A stretch of 64,000 nt of DNA from Ulvibacter algarum. Lineage in GTDB: Bacteria; Bacteroidota; Bacteroidia; Flavobacteriales; Flavobacteriaceae. This document shows, one piece after another, positions 46,603-55,316 of this stretch (within the stretch, counting starts at the first letter, position 1; each line of letters starts with the position of its first letter). The stretch lies in NCBI GenBank assembly GCA_947488905.1, contig CANLBJ010000006.1, positions 124,001 through 188,000 of the forward strand, given 5' to 3'. The translations under genes were made by a program, and so were the position numbers. The notes beneath the pieces are model-generated. The model had not been told where the DNA came from. It saw only the letters and a program-made list of their open reading frames with translations, and did not search any database.

Positions 46603-47772
46603 TTAATTTTTAAATATTTCTTGCCATTTCTTACCTATATTCTCTAAACTAAAACGGTTACAATCTTCTACCGCATTTATAGCCATCATATCTCTAACAT
46701 CTTTTTTTTGTATCAATTCTAGTAGTATTTCTTCAAACTTATGCTGTTTAAAAGGTTCAATTAATCGACCATTTACTTTATCTTCAATAATATCTGATGC
46801 AGATGCAAAACTATTGTAAATAATAGGTATACATCCAAAAGTCATAGCCTCTGCAATCACTAAAGGAAACCCTTCAACATTAGACGTCATGCACAAAATA
46901 GATGCTTTTGAATAATAATTTTCTACATTCTCTTGGGAGCCTTCAAAAAAAACATTTAGAATATTATATTCTAAAACTATTTTTTTTAATTGATTTTTAT
47001 CTGGACCATCACCAACAATCACTAATTTCCATTCAGGGGCTTTAACAACTGTTTTACTCCAAATTTTCAATAAACGGTCAACGCGTTTATGATCAGAATC
47101 AAGCCGACCTAAATAAAGAACTGTTTTTTCTTTACTTTCTAGGCAAATTGACTCTGATTCAACTGTAACCGGATTTTCAATAATTTTAATTTTTTTTACA
47201 GTTTTAAATCCAGCTATTTTTTTTAAAATTGATATGTACTGCTTAGATAATAATATATACTCATCACTTAATTCATACACATCTCTATGATATTTTCTCT
47301 CTTTATAAAAACAATTCAATAAAAGTACAGGTTGCAGTAATTTCTTAGAAACACTTTTAATGGTAAACTCTAACTTTTCATTATTAAGATAATTTACAAG
47401 CATTTTATAACGCGCATCTGGTGTATTATGCTCAACTGTAATAATTTTAAATGAAGCTTTGTTTCTAATATCAATTAATAATTTAAAAAGACCTGAATAA
47501 CTCTCTTGATTAATTATAAAATTTGGTTGAAATTCACTAATAACATTTTTCAAATAATTTTGGTTCTCAAGTGAGAATTTATTTTGTTTATCCGTAAATC
47601 GATATAAGAGTACTCTTTTGTCTAGTTTTTTCAATACCTCTTCATTCTCTTGTATATGACTAATTATAGCTACTTTATAATCTAGTTTTAAAAAATAATT
47701 AGCAAGAACCGCAGTTACAGTTTCAATTCCTCCAAAACCAGGATATCGTTCAATTAAAAATAAAATATTCAT
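46603..47772 (-). CDS. Glycosyltransferase family 4
   Basis: A 389-residue GT-B enzyme. It has ERYPGFGGIETVTAVLANYF at the start, LYLGRLDSDHKRVDRLL and TSNVEGFPLVIAEAMTFGCIPI near the C-terminus. It follows the flippase gene by 8 bp and is part of the same AT-rich cassette. The sugar specificity is not predictable. Confidence 0.92.
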   Translation of the reverse strand: MNILFLIERYPGFGGIETVTAVLANYFLKLDYKVAIISHIQENEEVLKKLDKRVLLYRFTDKQNKFSLENQNYLKNVISEFQPNFIINQESYSGLFKLLIDIRNKASFKIITVEHNTPDARYKMLVNYLNNEKLEFTIKSVSKKLLQPVLLLNCFYKERKYHRDVYELSDEYILLSKQYISILKKIAGFKTVKKIKIIENPVTVESESICLESKEKTVLYLGRLDSDHKRVDRLLKIWSKTVVKAPEWKLVIVGDGPDKNQLKKIVLEYNILNVFFEGSQENVENYYSKASILCMTSNVEGFPLVIAEAMTFGCIPIIYNSFASASDIIEDKVNGRLIEPFKQHKFEEILLELIQKKDVRDMMAINAVEDCNRFSLENIGKKWQEIFKN

Positions 47773-47780
47773 TTTTAAAA

Positions 47781-49316
47781 TTATTTTGCTTTAGGTAACT
47801 TATTTGAAACTGATTTAATAAAACTATTAAAATATTCTTTTTCAACAATCGTTAAACCCAAAAACCATATAGTAAAAAGAGAAGAAATAAAACTTATAAT
47901 AAAAACTATAATTACTCTCATTATACCTTCATTAATAAAATAAACTGGAAGTATTGAAATAATTAATGAAATTATAAAGGTCAATATAATTCGTGTTATA
48001 ACATCTTTAAAAAAGATATTTACAGGTAATTCTGCAACAATTTTTGAAAAATAAATATTAGTAAAGCCTGCAACAATAGAAAACACAATAAAAACAATAT
48101 AAATTGAATATGGAGGGAACCCCATTTTAAATACAATAAATGCAAATATTATAGGTGAAATGTAAACAATAGATATTATAGTTTGGTATTTTTTAATATT
48201 TCCAACAGCGGCAATTAAAGTTGTAAGATTTATATTTATTTGATCTAATAAAAGTTTCACCAACAACAACCTACAGAAAATAACAGTAAACTGAGGAACC
48301 TCTTTTAACCAAAATTTAAAAATAATTGGCATTTCAATAATTACAGGTATTGATAAAATCATAAGTAAAAAGAAGGCCACTTTACTACCTGTAAAAGTTG
48401 CTTTAAACATTAAATCTCGGTTACCCGCTCCTTCACTTTTAGCAATCATTGGGTTTAAAGCTTTAAGCATTGTACCTGAAAAAGAACTTAACTGCCCACC
48501 TACTTGACTTGCAACTCCTTGAGCTGCATTTACAGCAGTTCCAAAAAACATGTTTAAAACTAAACCTTGTCCATAAAAGCTTAACATACTACTTGTTGCC
48601 CCTAAAAAGGACCAACCCGCAAAAGTAGTCATCTCTTTGGAAAGCTTTTTATTATAATATTTTTTAATATCTATTTTAACTTCATCGTATTTTTTTCTAC
48701 AATAGATTTGCTTTATTATTAATAGTATAACAGAAAGTAAAGCCATTAGTAGACCATAAACAATTAATTTATCCGAAGATGTATAAGTAATATAAAAAGC
48801 AATTCCTAATTTAATTATAGATTCTAAAATACCCAACACAGCAACTAATAACATATTCTCATGCGCATTAATTACAGCGTCATATGGTACTGAAAATATT
48901 GTGAAAAACGTACTAATCACAAGAAAATGAAAAATCATTCTTGCAGCATCAATACGTTCTATAGGTATTGTAAGAACCCCATTAAAGAGAAAATACCCAA
49001 CAGCTTCTAGCAATATAACAACAATTATAGCTGTAATCATGTGTAAAACTATACTAACATTAAATATGTTTTTTTTCTTTTCAATTTCCCCCTCGCCTTC
49101 TGCATAAGACATAAACCGCTGTGTAGCTCCAGACATGGAGTTGTTTAGAAAGGTTAACATTGCTATAGCTCCTCCAACTAAATTAAAAATACCGAAATCA
49201 TTAACCCCAAGTGCCTTTAAGACCAATCGAGTTCCATATAAAGATATAAATACAGTAATCGCCATACGAGCATATAGATACCCTGTATTTTTCGCTACGC
49301 GTTTTGCTTGTTTCAT
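47781..49316 (-). CDS. Polysaccharide flippase (Wzx/MATE-like)
   Basis: A 511-residue polytopic protein with about 12-14 helices that moves lipid-linked repeat units to the periplasmic face. The N-terminus has YLYARMAITVFISLYGTRLVLKALGVNDFGIFNLVGG, typical of Bacteroidota lipopolysaccharide flippases. The remnant of a different flippase lies immediately upstream (49325-49486), so this copy is probably the incoming allele. Confidence 0.92.
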   Translation of the reverse strand: MKQAKRVAKNTGYLYARMAITVFISLYGTRLVLKALGVNDFGIFNLVGGAIAMLTFLNNSMSGATQRFMSYAEGEGEIEKKKNIFNVSIVLHMITAIIVVILLEAVGYFLFNGVLTIPIERIDAARMIFHFLVISTFFTIFSVPYDAVINAHENMLLVAVLGILESIIKLGIAFYITYTSSDKLIVYGLLMALLSVILLIIKQIYCRKKYDEVKIDIKKYYNKKLSKEMTTFAGWSFLGATSSMLSFYGQGLVLNMFFGTAVNAAQGVASQVGGQLSSFSGTMLKALNPMIAKSEGAGNRDLMFKATFTGSKVAFFLLMILSIPVIIEMPIIFKFWLKEVPQFTVIFCRLLLVKLLLDQININLTTLIAAVGNIKKYQTIISIVYISPIIFAFIVFKMGFPPYSIYIVFIVFSIVAGFTNIYFSKIVAELPVNIFFKDVITRIILTFIISLIISILPVYFINEGIMRVIIVFIISFISSLFTIWFLGLTIVEKEYFNSFIKSVSNKLPKAK

Positions 49317-49324
49317 CTATCGTT

Positions 49325-49486
49325 TTAGCTCCCTAAATAATTAATAGATAACGACACCAACATAAAATTGGCGATGATACTACCTACTTTATAAAACATA
49401 GACCATCCAACATGCTTCGCTATGTTTTTTGTACGCTCGCTTTTAATACCAAGTTTAGTATATAATTTGAGTAATATATTTTTCAA
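49325..49486 (-). pseudogene. 5' remnant of another flippase gene
   Basis: A 53-codon frame starts with TTG directly after an in-frame TAA and ends with TAA 8 bp before the intact flippase gene. Its product contains KNIAKHVGWSMFYKVG, then ANFMLVSLSINYLGS. This resembles the first 50 residues of Wzx-type flippases, ending where the first helix pair would continue with YG(I/V)W. It is less AT-rich than the intact gene. I read it as a fragment left when the serotype genes were replaced. The call rests on pattern recognition of a short peptide. Confidence 0.62.
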
Positions 49487-49553
49487 TTAAATGCTTAATT
49501 TAAAATATTCATATTTCAGAAGTAATCACAAAAAGGTAGTTTATTACCCTTTA

Positions 49554-50546
49554 TTAATACTTTACTTGCTTGTATGCTTCGGTATTCTCTAAAAACCATT
49601 TATAGGTTTCTTTAATACCGTTTTCTAGATCTATAGCAAACTGCCACCCTTCATTTTTCAGCTTAGAAACATCCATTAGTTTTCTGGGGGTCCCATCTGG
49701 TTTGCTGCTATCCCACACAATGTCGCCTGTGTGTCCTACTATGCGTTGTATGGTTTCTGCTAATTGTTTTATAGTAACATCTGTACCCGTACCCACATTA
49801 TATAAATGCGCTGGCAGGGTGTTCTCTACGGCAAAGACTACTGCTTTTGCCATATCATCTACGTGCAAAAACTCTCTCATAGGTGTACCGCTACCCCATA
49901 AGGTTACGGGTGCATTATTAGCCAGTTTTGCTTCGTGAAATTTACGGAGCATGGCCGGCAATACGTGTGATGATTTTAAATCAAAATTATCGTGAGAGCC
50001 ATAAAGGTTAGTAGGCATTAAACTTACAAAGTCTTTTTGGTATTGGTTTTTAATATGCTGGCATAGTTTTACGCCTGCTATTTTTGCAATGGCATAGCCC
50101 TCATTAGTAGGCTCTAAAGGTCCTGTTAACAAGTACTCCTCTTTTAAAGGTTGTGGTGCCAGTTTTGGGTAAATGCAAGAGCTGCCCAGAAACACCAGTT
50201 TTTGTGTTTGGTGCGTGTGCGCTGCATTAATAAGGTTGTTTTGTATTTGTAGGTTTTCTAACAGAAACTCATACTGGTGCAAGCTATTTGCTAAGATACC
50301 TCCCACTTTTGCTGCGGCTACAATAACCACTTCTGGTTTTGTGCTTGCCATAAAGTGAGTCACAGCAGCTTGATCCCTAAGGTCTAGTTCTGCACTGGTT
50401 TTACCTATTAAGTTTGTGTAACCGTTTGCGGTTAACGCTCTCCATATAGCAGAACCTACCATCCCTCTATGTCCTGCAATATATATAGAAGCGTTTTTAT
50501 TAAGTGTACTTGTCATGGGTGTCATTTTTGGCACTTTTTTTAGCAA
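49554..50546 (-). CDS. fcl: GDP-L-fucose synthase
   Basis: A 330-residue SDR epimerase/reductase that turns GDP-4-keto-6-deoxymannose into GDP-L-fucose. It has GHRGMVGSAIWRAL near the N-terminus, the LGSSCIYP Ser, and the YAIAK catalytic pair, followed by YGSHDNFD. An in-frame ATG at 50516 (before TSTLNKN) may be the true start, since the first ten residues are outside the usual family limits. It follows gmd by 19 bp. Confidence 0.95.
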   Translation of the reverse strand: MLKKVPKMTPMTSTLNKNASIYIAGHRGMVGSAIWRALTANGYTNLIGKTSAELDLRDQAAVTHFMASTKPEVVIVAAAKVGGILANSLHQYEFLLENLQIQNNLINAAHTHQTQKLVFLGSSCIYPKLAPQPLKEEYLLTGPLEPTNEGYAIAKIAGVKLCQHIKNQYQKDFVSLMPTNLYGSHDNFDLKSSHVLPAMLRKFHEAKLANNAPVTLWGSGTPMREFLHVDDMAKAVVFAVENTLPAHLYNVGTGTDVTIKQLAETIQRIVGHTGDIVWDSSKPDGTPRKLMDVSKLKNEGWQFAIDLENGIKETYKWFLENTEAYKQVKY

Positions 50547-50565
50547 AACAAAATTAGCTATTTAA

Positions 50566-51684
50566 TTATTCAAAATAGTTAAGGGTCTGGTAACCGCCTT
50601 CTTTTAAATATTGTTCTTTTTGCATGAGCTTTAAGTCTGAGTTCATCATATCTTCTATTAACTCTGGCAAAGCAATTTTTGGGGTCCACCCTAGTTTTAC
50701 TTTTGCTTTTGTGGCATCACCTATAAGCAAGTCTACCTCTGTAGGTCTAAAATATCTAGGATCTACTGCCAGTACTTTTTTACCTATAGCTACTGCATAC
50801 TTAGGGTTATCACTTGCTACTACGGTAGCCACCTCATCTACACCACTGCCTGTAAAGGCTAGGGTTACCCCTATGTGTTTAAATGCATATTTTACAAAAT
50901 CTCTAATAGAGGTTGTTTTACCTGTAGCAATCACCCAGTCTTCTGCCTCGTCTGCCTGCAATATCATCCACATCATGCGCACATAATCTTTTGCGTGCCC
51001 CCAGTCTCTTTTTGCATCTAGGTTACCTAGATACACCGTGTCTTGTAAGCCCAAAGCTATACGAGAGACGGCTCTTGTTATTTTTCTTGTCACAAAGGTT
51101 TCGCCACGTAGTGGAGACTCGTGATTAAATAATATACCGTTACAAGCATACATACCATAGGCTTCTCTATAGTTTACAGAAATCCAGAAGGCATACATTT
51201 TTGCCACTGCATAAGGTGAGCGAGGGTAAAAAGGTGTTTTTTCTGTCTGTGGTACTTCTTGCACTTTACCATATAGCTCTGAGGTAGAGGCTTGATAAAT
51301 GCGTGTTTTCTTTTCTAAACCTAACAAGCGTACTGCATCTAGTATACGCAAGGTACCTAGTCCATCTGCATTTGCGGTGTACTCTGGAGTCTCAAAAGAT
51401 ACTGCCACGTGGCTCATTGCCGCAAGGTTATAAATCTCGTCTGGTTGTATCTCTTTAATCAATCTTGTTAGATTGGTACTGTCTGTCATATCACCATAAT
51501 GCAGCACAAAGTTTCTGTTCTCAATATGTGGATCTTGGTAAAGGTGATCTATACGGTCTGTATTAAACTGAGAAGAACGACGTTTTAAACCGTGAACAAT
51601 GTATCCCTTTTTTAATAAGAACTCACTTAAATAAGCACCGTCTTGTCCTGTCACTCCTGTGATAAATGCAACTTTTTGTGTCAT
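50566..51684 (-). CDS. gmd: GDP-mannose 4,6-dehydratase
   Basis: A 372-residue extended SDR that makes GDP-4-keto-6-deoxymannose, the substrate of Fcl. It has [39 protein letters not shown], and the catalytic YAVAK after FYPRSP. Together gmd and fcl imply that the polymer contains L-fucose or a related 6-deoxy sugar. It is the first structural gene after the long upxY leader. Confidence 0.97.
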   Translation of the reverse strand: MTQKVAFITGVTGQDGAYLSEFLLKKGYIVHGLKRRSSQFNTDRIDHLYQDPHIENRNFVLHYGDMTDSTNLTRLIKEIQPDEIYNLAAMSHVAVSFETPEYTANADGLGTLRILDAVRLLGLEKKTRIYQASTSELYGKVQEVPQTEKTPFYPRSPYAVAKMYAFWISVNYREAYGMYACNGILFNHESPLRGETFVTRKITRAVSRIALGLQDTVYLGNLDAKRDWGHAKDYVRMMWMILQADEAEDWVIATGKTTSIRDFVKYAFKHIGVTLAFTGSGVDEVATVVASDNPKYAVAIGKKVLAVDPRYFRPTEVDLLIGDATKAKVKLGWTPKIALPELIEDMMNSDLKLMQKEQYLKEGGYQTLNYFE

Positions 51685-52211
51685 ATGCTGTTTCTTAAAG
51701 ATTGGCTATTTTATTAGCCTATATAATTTACAGTAGTTTATTTTTTCTTGAAGGGGTTTTTAATACCCCATCCCTATTTTATTTCTCTTCGGAAATTTTA
51801 AACCTTTAAAGTTTCAGAAGTAAAAGGTAGTATTTGCTTTTAATCTAGAATGAGCACTACCCTCTCAAACATTAACTAAATAAAAAAATGCCCTCAAATA
51901 TATTTGACAGGCAATAACTTTTGGGTAGTGTATGTGTTTATAACCTAAAAAGCCGACCGTGTTATAGGTTCTAGCTCACAGCCTTACATGTAATAAAACA
52001 TAAGGCGCAACGTGTAGGTTAAAAATTTTGTGGGGTAAAGGTTTGCTCATACGGGTATTTAGTTTGTTCTAAATAGCTTGTTATATTTTATGGGCAGCAC
52101 ATTACAAAATGCACCATTATTAATAATAAGATGGCAACAGCAAAAACAGAGACTACCCTGGCAGCCTTTTTTACTGAACTAACTAATTGTGGTTTATTTA
52201 TTAAAATCATT
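51685..52211 (-). other. Long non-coding leader between upxY and gmd
   Basis: This 527-bp stretch has no credible gene on either strand. It contains several hairpins: 51753-51769 (GGGG/CCCC arms), an intrinsic terminator-like hairpin at 51889-51913, and GCCTTA/TAAGGC arms at about 51982-52007. A structured leader before the polymer genes fits control by the UpxY antiterminator encoded just upstream. Confidence 0.65.
51882..51913 (-). terminator. Leader terminator upstream of gmd (probable antitermination target)
   Basis: On the minus strand the arms TGCC and GGCA and the inner pairing TCAAAT/ATTTGA form a stem with a one-base bulge, followed directly by seven T. It lies about 200 bases before the gmd start and about 300 after the upxY stop. 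It would stop transcription unless overridden. Confidence 0.65.
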
Positions 52212-52739
52212 CTAGTTATTTATTTCTTTAATGTGGCTTAATGGCAATGTTATTTCTGTAAAACTATTTAATGCTTCTACTTCTACTATAACCCTATGGT
52301 TACCACTATTAGACAAAAACACTGCAATTAATCCTGTAAAAGGACCGTGAACAACTTCTACTGGTTTCCCGTTAATGAGGCTAAAAGGCGTGATTGCCTT
52401 TACAGCTTCTGTATTATTAGTTATTATTTTTAAATTATTTATTTCTAGATCTGTAACAACAGCTGGTTCTCCTAAAAATTTTAAAACAGTAACAACTCCC
52501 GGTATGGTATAAATTTGCGTTAAATCGTTTTTTTTAATTTTTATAAAAACATATGATTTAATAAGTGGGGAGCTTACTTTTTTCTTTCTATCTGACCATT
52601 GTTTAACTTCTGTCATTAAAGGCAGAAAGCTATCAAAACCAGCATTTTGCAATCTATCAAAAACCTTTTGTTCAGATCTTGATTTTGTTTGTATTGCAAA
52701 CCACTGTGGTGATTGTTGGTTTTGTTTAACAATTTTCAT
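52212..52739 (-). CDS. UpxY-type NusG paralogue (transcription antiterminator)
   Basis: A 175-residue protein with an NGN domain (WFAIQTKSRSEQKVFDRLQNAGFDSFLPLM) and a C-terminal KOW-type segment (NGKPVEVVHGPFTGLIAVFL). In Bacteroides, UpxY proteins encoded first in capsule operons prevent early termination in the leader. The position, size and the leader terminator downstream match that arrangement. No UpxZ-like partner is seen. A promoter candidate (minus -7 box TACTTTTG) lies at 52974-52967. Confidence 0.92.
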   Translation of the reverse strand: MKIVKQNQQSPQWFAIQTKSRSEQKVFDRLQNAGFDSFLPLMTEVKQWSDRKKKVSSPLIKSYVFIKIKKNDLTQIYTIPGVVTVLKFLGEPAVVTDLEINNLKIITNNTEAVKAITPFSLINGKPVEVVHGPFTGLIAVFLSNSGNHRVIVEVEALNSFTEITLPLSHIKEINN

Positions 52740-53479
52740 ACAACGACATCAATATGAATAATTAATTGAGATAATTGAGGCGCTTTAATACTTACATGGC
52801 TTCGCCCTCTTCAGTCCCATTTAAGGGATCAAAATAATTTAATTTTTATAGTTCTGTTTAACCTTTTGTGCTTATAAATAAACACAAAAAACTAGTCTAA
52901 TAACTATCTAAAACAAAAAGTGGGGGTTGAAGTTTTACTTATAAATCGTTGTCATACAACGGGATGCAAAAGTAAAATTTTTACTCAATCTTTATTTATA
53001 ATAGACTAATATTTGGTATTTACGTAAATGCTTGAAAAAGAGTGCGTTAAGCGTTATTTTAAATAAAAATAAAAACTTTAACATCTTTGTTTTCGCTGTA
53101 AAGCAATAAAAAAAGGCAATTAACCATAAGAAATCACTTACGTATCATAATTTTCTATTATACCTTAATTAGATAATTTACAGACAATTACAAGCAAAAA
53201 AATATTGCAATACCAATTATGGGGCAAAGCTATATGAATATAAAATGAGTTCTTTACGGAAAACCGTAAACGACCTGATAAATATCTTTTTTTTTAGCCG
53301 CAATAACTTTGGCCGCAAAAATACCTAGATAGATACCGGTAAGAAATACCCACTAAAGGGTATATGTTTTTAGTAGAAATTATTTCAATTTTTGAGTTAT
53401 TACTTGTATAAATAACGTTAAACAAAAAATCACTCCTTTAATTAACAAGAATGTTACATAATATAGCTTGATTAGCTGC
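52740..53479. other. 740-bp regulatory, gene-free region upstream of upxY
   Basis: No credible gene is seen on either strand. On the minus strand two sequences match TAnnTTTG: TACTTTTG (52974-52967) and TAGCTTTG (53232-53225). Palindromes cluster at 53253-53270, 53334-53341 and 53346-53363. TCCCATTTAAGGGA near 52825-52838 and the TTTTGTG/CACAAAA arms near 52864-52889 could form leader hairpins. Overall it looks like the control region of the exopolysaccharide operon. Confidence 0.6.
53253..53363. promoter_or_regulatory. Cluster of palindromes, possible activator sites for upxY
   Basis: Three palindromes occur within 111 bp: TTTACGG-AAAA-CCGTAAA (53253-53270), TACCGGTA (53334-53341) and ATACCC-N6-GGGTAT (53346-53363). 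The first is centred about 30 bp upstream of a minus-strand -7 match TAGCTTTG, a usual distance for an activator site. The factor is unknown. Confidence 0.4.
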
Positions 53480-54355
53480 TTATTTTAAAATCTGCGTAAT
53501 AGAGTTACGGTATTCTGATGGTTTGTAACCAGTACGCTCTTTAAACAGTTTATTAAAGTGCGAAAAATTATTAAACCCACTCTCAAAGGCTATATCTGTA
53601 ATGCTTGCATGTTCTTGAGATAATAGCTTGCAAACGTGCACGACTCTAAACTCATTAACAAACTGGGTAAAGGTTTTACCAGATTGTTTTTTAAAGTAGC
53701 GACAAAAAGAAGGGACGGTCATATTTACTTCTTCAGAAATCTCTTGAAGGGTGATGGTTCTCTTAAAGTTGTTTTGTACAAAATTATAGATCTGGTTAAT
53801 GCGCTGGTTGTCTTGTTGCTTAACCTCCATTGCAAACTCTTTTGCATTAAGCAGCTCATACTCATCAGTATCTGCCATCATTTTTAATATAGTGAGAAGT
53901 TCTAGTAAACGCTCAAAGCCATCTAGCTTTTCAAGCCTTTCCATTCTTTCTCCTATCTTTTCTTTGGCATTTCCGAGGAAAGAAATCCCCATTTTTGCAC
54001 GTTCAAAGAGTTGTTTTACGCGATCCATCTCTGGGATATTAATAAACTCTTTACCCAGAAAATCTTCTTTCATTTGTACCACCACCTCAGAGACATTGCG
54101 GGTCATTCTATCTATAAAACCAGAGTGAGGCAGTCCAGAACCAATTAACATTAACTTACCGCCTTGATAACAAGAAAGGTGATTGCCTATATGGCTTTTA
54201 CCACTCCCCTCTTTTACATATACCATTTCTATCTCTGGGTGAAAATGGTAAAAAGGGATGCTGTTTTTCCAGGCTTCATCAAAAACCCTTACCGTAAATG
54301 AACTCCCAAAAGAAGGGTCTATTCTTTTAAAGGCTGGTTTATTATTCTGATTCAT
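53480..54355 (-). CDS. AraC-family transcription regulator with cupin sensor domain
   Basis: About 291 residues from the preferred ATG at 54355 (the frame is open to 54484, but the added 43 residues are atypical). The N-terminal cupin has the FHPEIEMVYVKEGSGKSHIG pattern. The C-terminal 100 residues carry two helix-turn-helices (LQEISEEVNMTVPSFCRYFKKQ and ITDIAFESGFNNFSHFNKLFKERTG). It resembles sugar-responsive AraC regulators. No catabolic operon is adjacent, so its targets are open. Three TGCAAAATTAA-like repeats lie in its promoter region. Confidence 0.92.
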   Translation of the reverse strand: MNQNNKPAFKRIDPSFGSSFTVRVFDEAWKNSIPFYHFHPEIEMVYVKEGSGKSHIGNHLSCYQGGKLMLIGSGLPHSGFIDRMTRNVSEVVVQMKEDFLGKEFINIPEMDRVKQLFERAKMGISFLGNAKEKIGERMERLEKLDGFERLLELLTILKMMADTDEYELLNAKEFAMEVKQQDNQRINQIYNFVQNNFKRTITLQEISEEVNMTVPSFCRYFKKQSGKTFTQFVNEFRVVHVCKLLSQEHASITDIAFESGFNNFSHFNKLFKERTGYKPSEYRNSITQILK

Positions 54356-54377
54356 AGTTTTTTTTATTGTCTTAAGT

Positions 54378-54442
54378 GCAAAATTAAATAGGGAGTAAAA
54401 GCTAAACCTATGCAATTTTAACCCATGTCTGTGCAAAATTAA
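54378..54442. promoter_or_regulatory. Three direct repeats upstream of the AraC gene
   Basis: TGCAAAATTAA (54378-54388), TGCAATTTTAA (54411-54421) and TGCAAAATTAA (54432-54442) have the same orientation, with starts 33 and 21 bp apart. These are close to three and two helical turns, as expected for AraC-type half sites. The CAAAATTA part also matches an inverted -7 box, so the two readings compete. Confidence 0.4.
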
Positions 54443-54590
54443 CTTATTTAATGTTAACCCTAATTCTATAGGGTAATATAGCACAAGTATTAGCTAATTG
54501 TGATGTATTCTAGGCTTTGAATGGCTCATATATTTGTACCATCAATTATCAACAACATAATTGAATATATTAACCTTAAAATTATAAGTT

Positions 54591-55193
54591 ATGTTAAAAA
54601 CAAGAAAAGACAGTACGGTAGTAAAAATGTTGTTGTTTGTATTATTATTAGGATCTTCAAACACAATTTTCGCAAACGAAAAAACGCCAGCGTTTTCAAT
54701 ATCAAAAGAAAGTGATAGCACTTTTGCCATTGGTTTTGAATATCAAAAAGAAGTTGATGTAAAGATTACAATAAAAGATGCTTTTGACTTCACACTCTTT
54801 AAAGAAGATATTAAAAGTGTAAAACAACTTTCTAAAACATTTGATTTTCAAGGCTTACCAAACGGGAAATACGTTTTAAAAGTAGAAAACAAAATGAGCG
54901 TTTATAGCCAAACAATTGAAATTAAAGACAGCAAATTATATTATAATGAGGCTGGAGTAACTAGCATTAACAAGCCAGTATCATTTGTTAAAAAAGATAC
55001 TTTATATGTATCTGGTGATGTGGAGAACAATGTAGATGTACAGATAACTATCTTTAACAAACAAGGTGAAGTGGTACATAAAGAAACAACGGCAACTAAA
55101 AATATATTAAACAAGAAATATAAATTTATTGATGGTCGTCCTAACGATTATAATGTTTCTGTTACTTATAGTGATCATACTTTTAACCTATAG
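54591..55193 (+). CDS. Secreted hypothetical protein with beta-sandwich repeats
   Basis: A 200-residue protein with a clear signal peptide (VVKMLLFVLLLGSSNTIFA, cut before NEK). Two similar units follow, each with a pattern like FDFQGLPNGKYVLKVEN and YKFIDGRPNDYNVSV. The first resembles the fold of type IX secretion C-terminal domains, but no terminal sorting signal is evident. The function is unknown. It is monocistronic, with a -7 match TATATTTG at 54529-54536 and a strong terminator behind. Confidence 0.82.
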   Translation: MLKTRKDSTVVKMLLFVLLLGSSNTIFANEKTPAFSISKESDSTFAIGFEYQKEVDVKITIKDAFDFTLFKEDIKSVKQLSKTFDFQGLPNGKYVLKVENKMSVYSQTIEIKDSKLYYNEAGVTSINKPVSFVKKDTLYVSGDVENNVDVQITIFNKQGEVVHKETTATKNILNKKYKFIDGRPNDYNVSVTYSDHTFNL

Positions 55194-55216
55194 TAGGTTT
55201 TTAAACACCTATCACA

Positions 55217-55260
55217 AAAGTGCCCTATTTTACAGTTTGTAAAATAGGGCACTTTTTTTT
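55217..55260. terminator. Strong terminator after the secreted protein gene
   Basis: A perfect 18-bp stem (55217-55234 pairing with 55238-55255) closes a 3-base loop and is followed by a T run on the plus strand. The convergent gene at 55317 also ends here, and the stem may help stop that transcript. Confidence 0.92.
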
Positions 55261-55316
55261 TGATTAGATTTTAGAAATAAGACTGCAAGGATACGCGTTA
55301 ATGACACTGCATCTTC

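Noticed and set aside
53297-53318. GCCGCAA direct repeat
   Set aside because: Only two 7-base copies 15 bp apart, without symmetry or link to a promoter element.
54356-54484. 43-residue extension of the AraC regulator
   Set aside because: It is low-complexity, overlaps promoter-like direct repeats, and normal family members begin near the ATG at 54355.
54521-54730. Short open frames on both strands around the start of the secreted-protein gene
   Set aside because: They overlap the well-supported signal-peptide gene at 54591 and its promoter, and show no family pattern.
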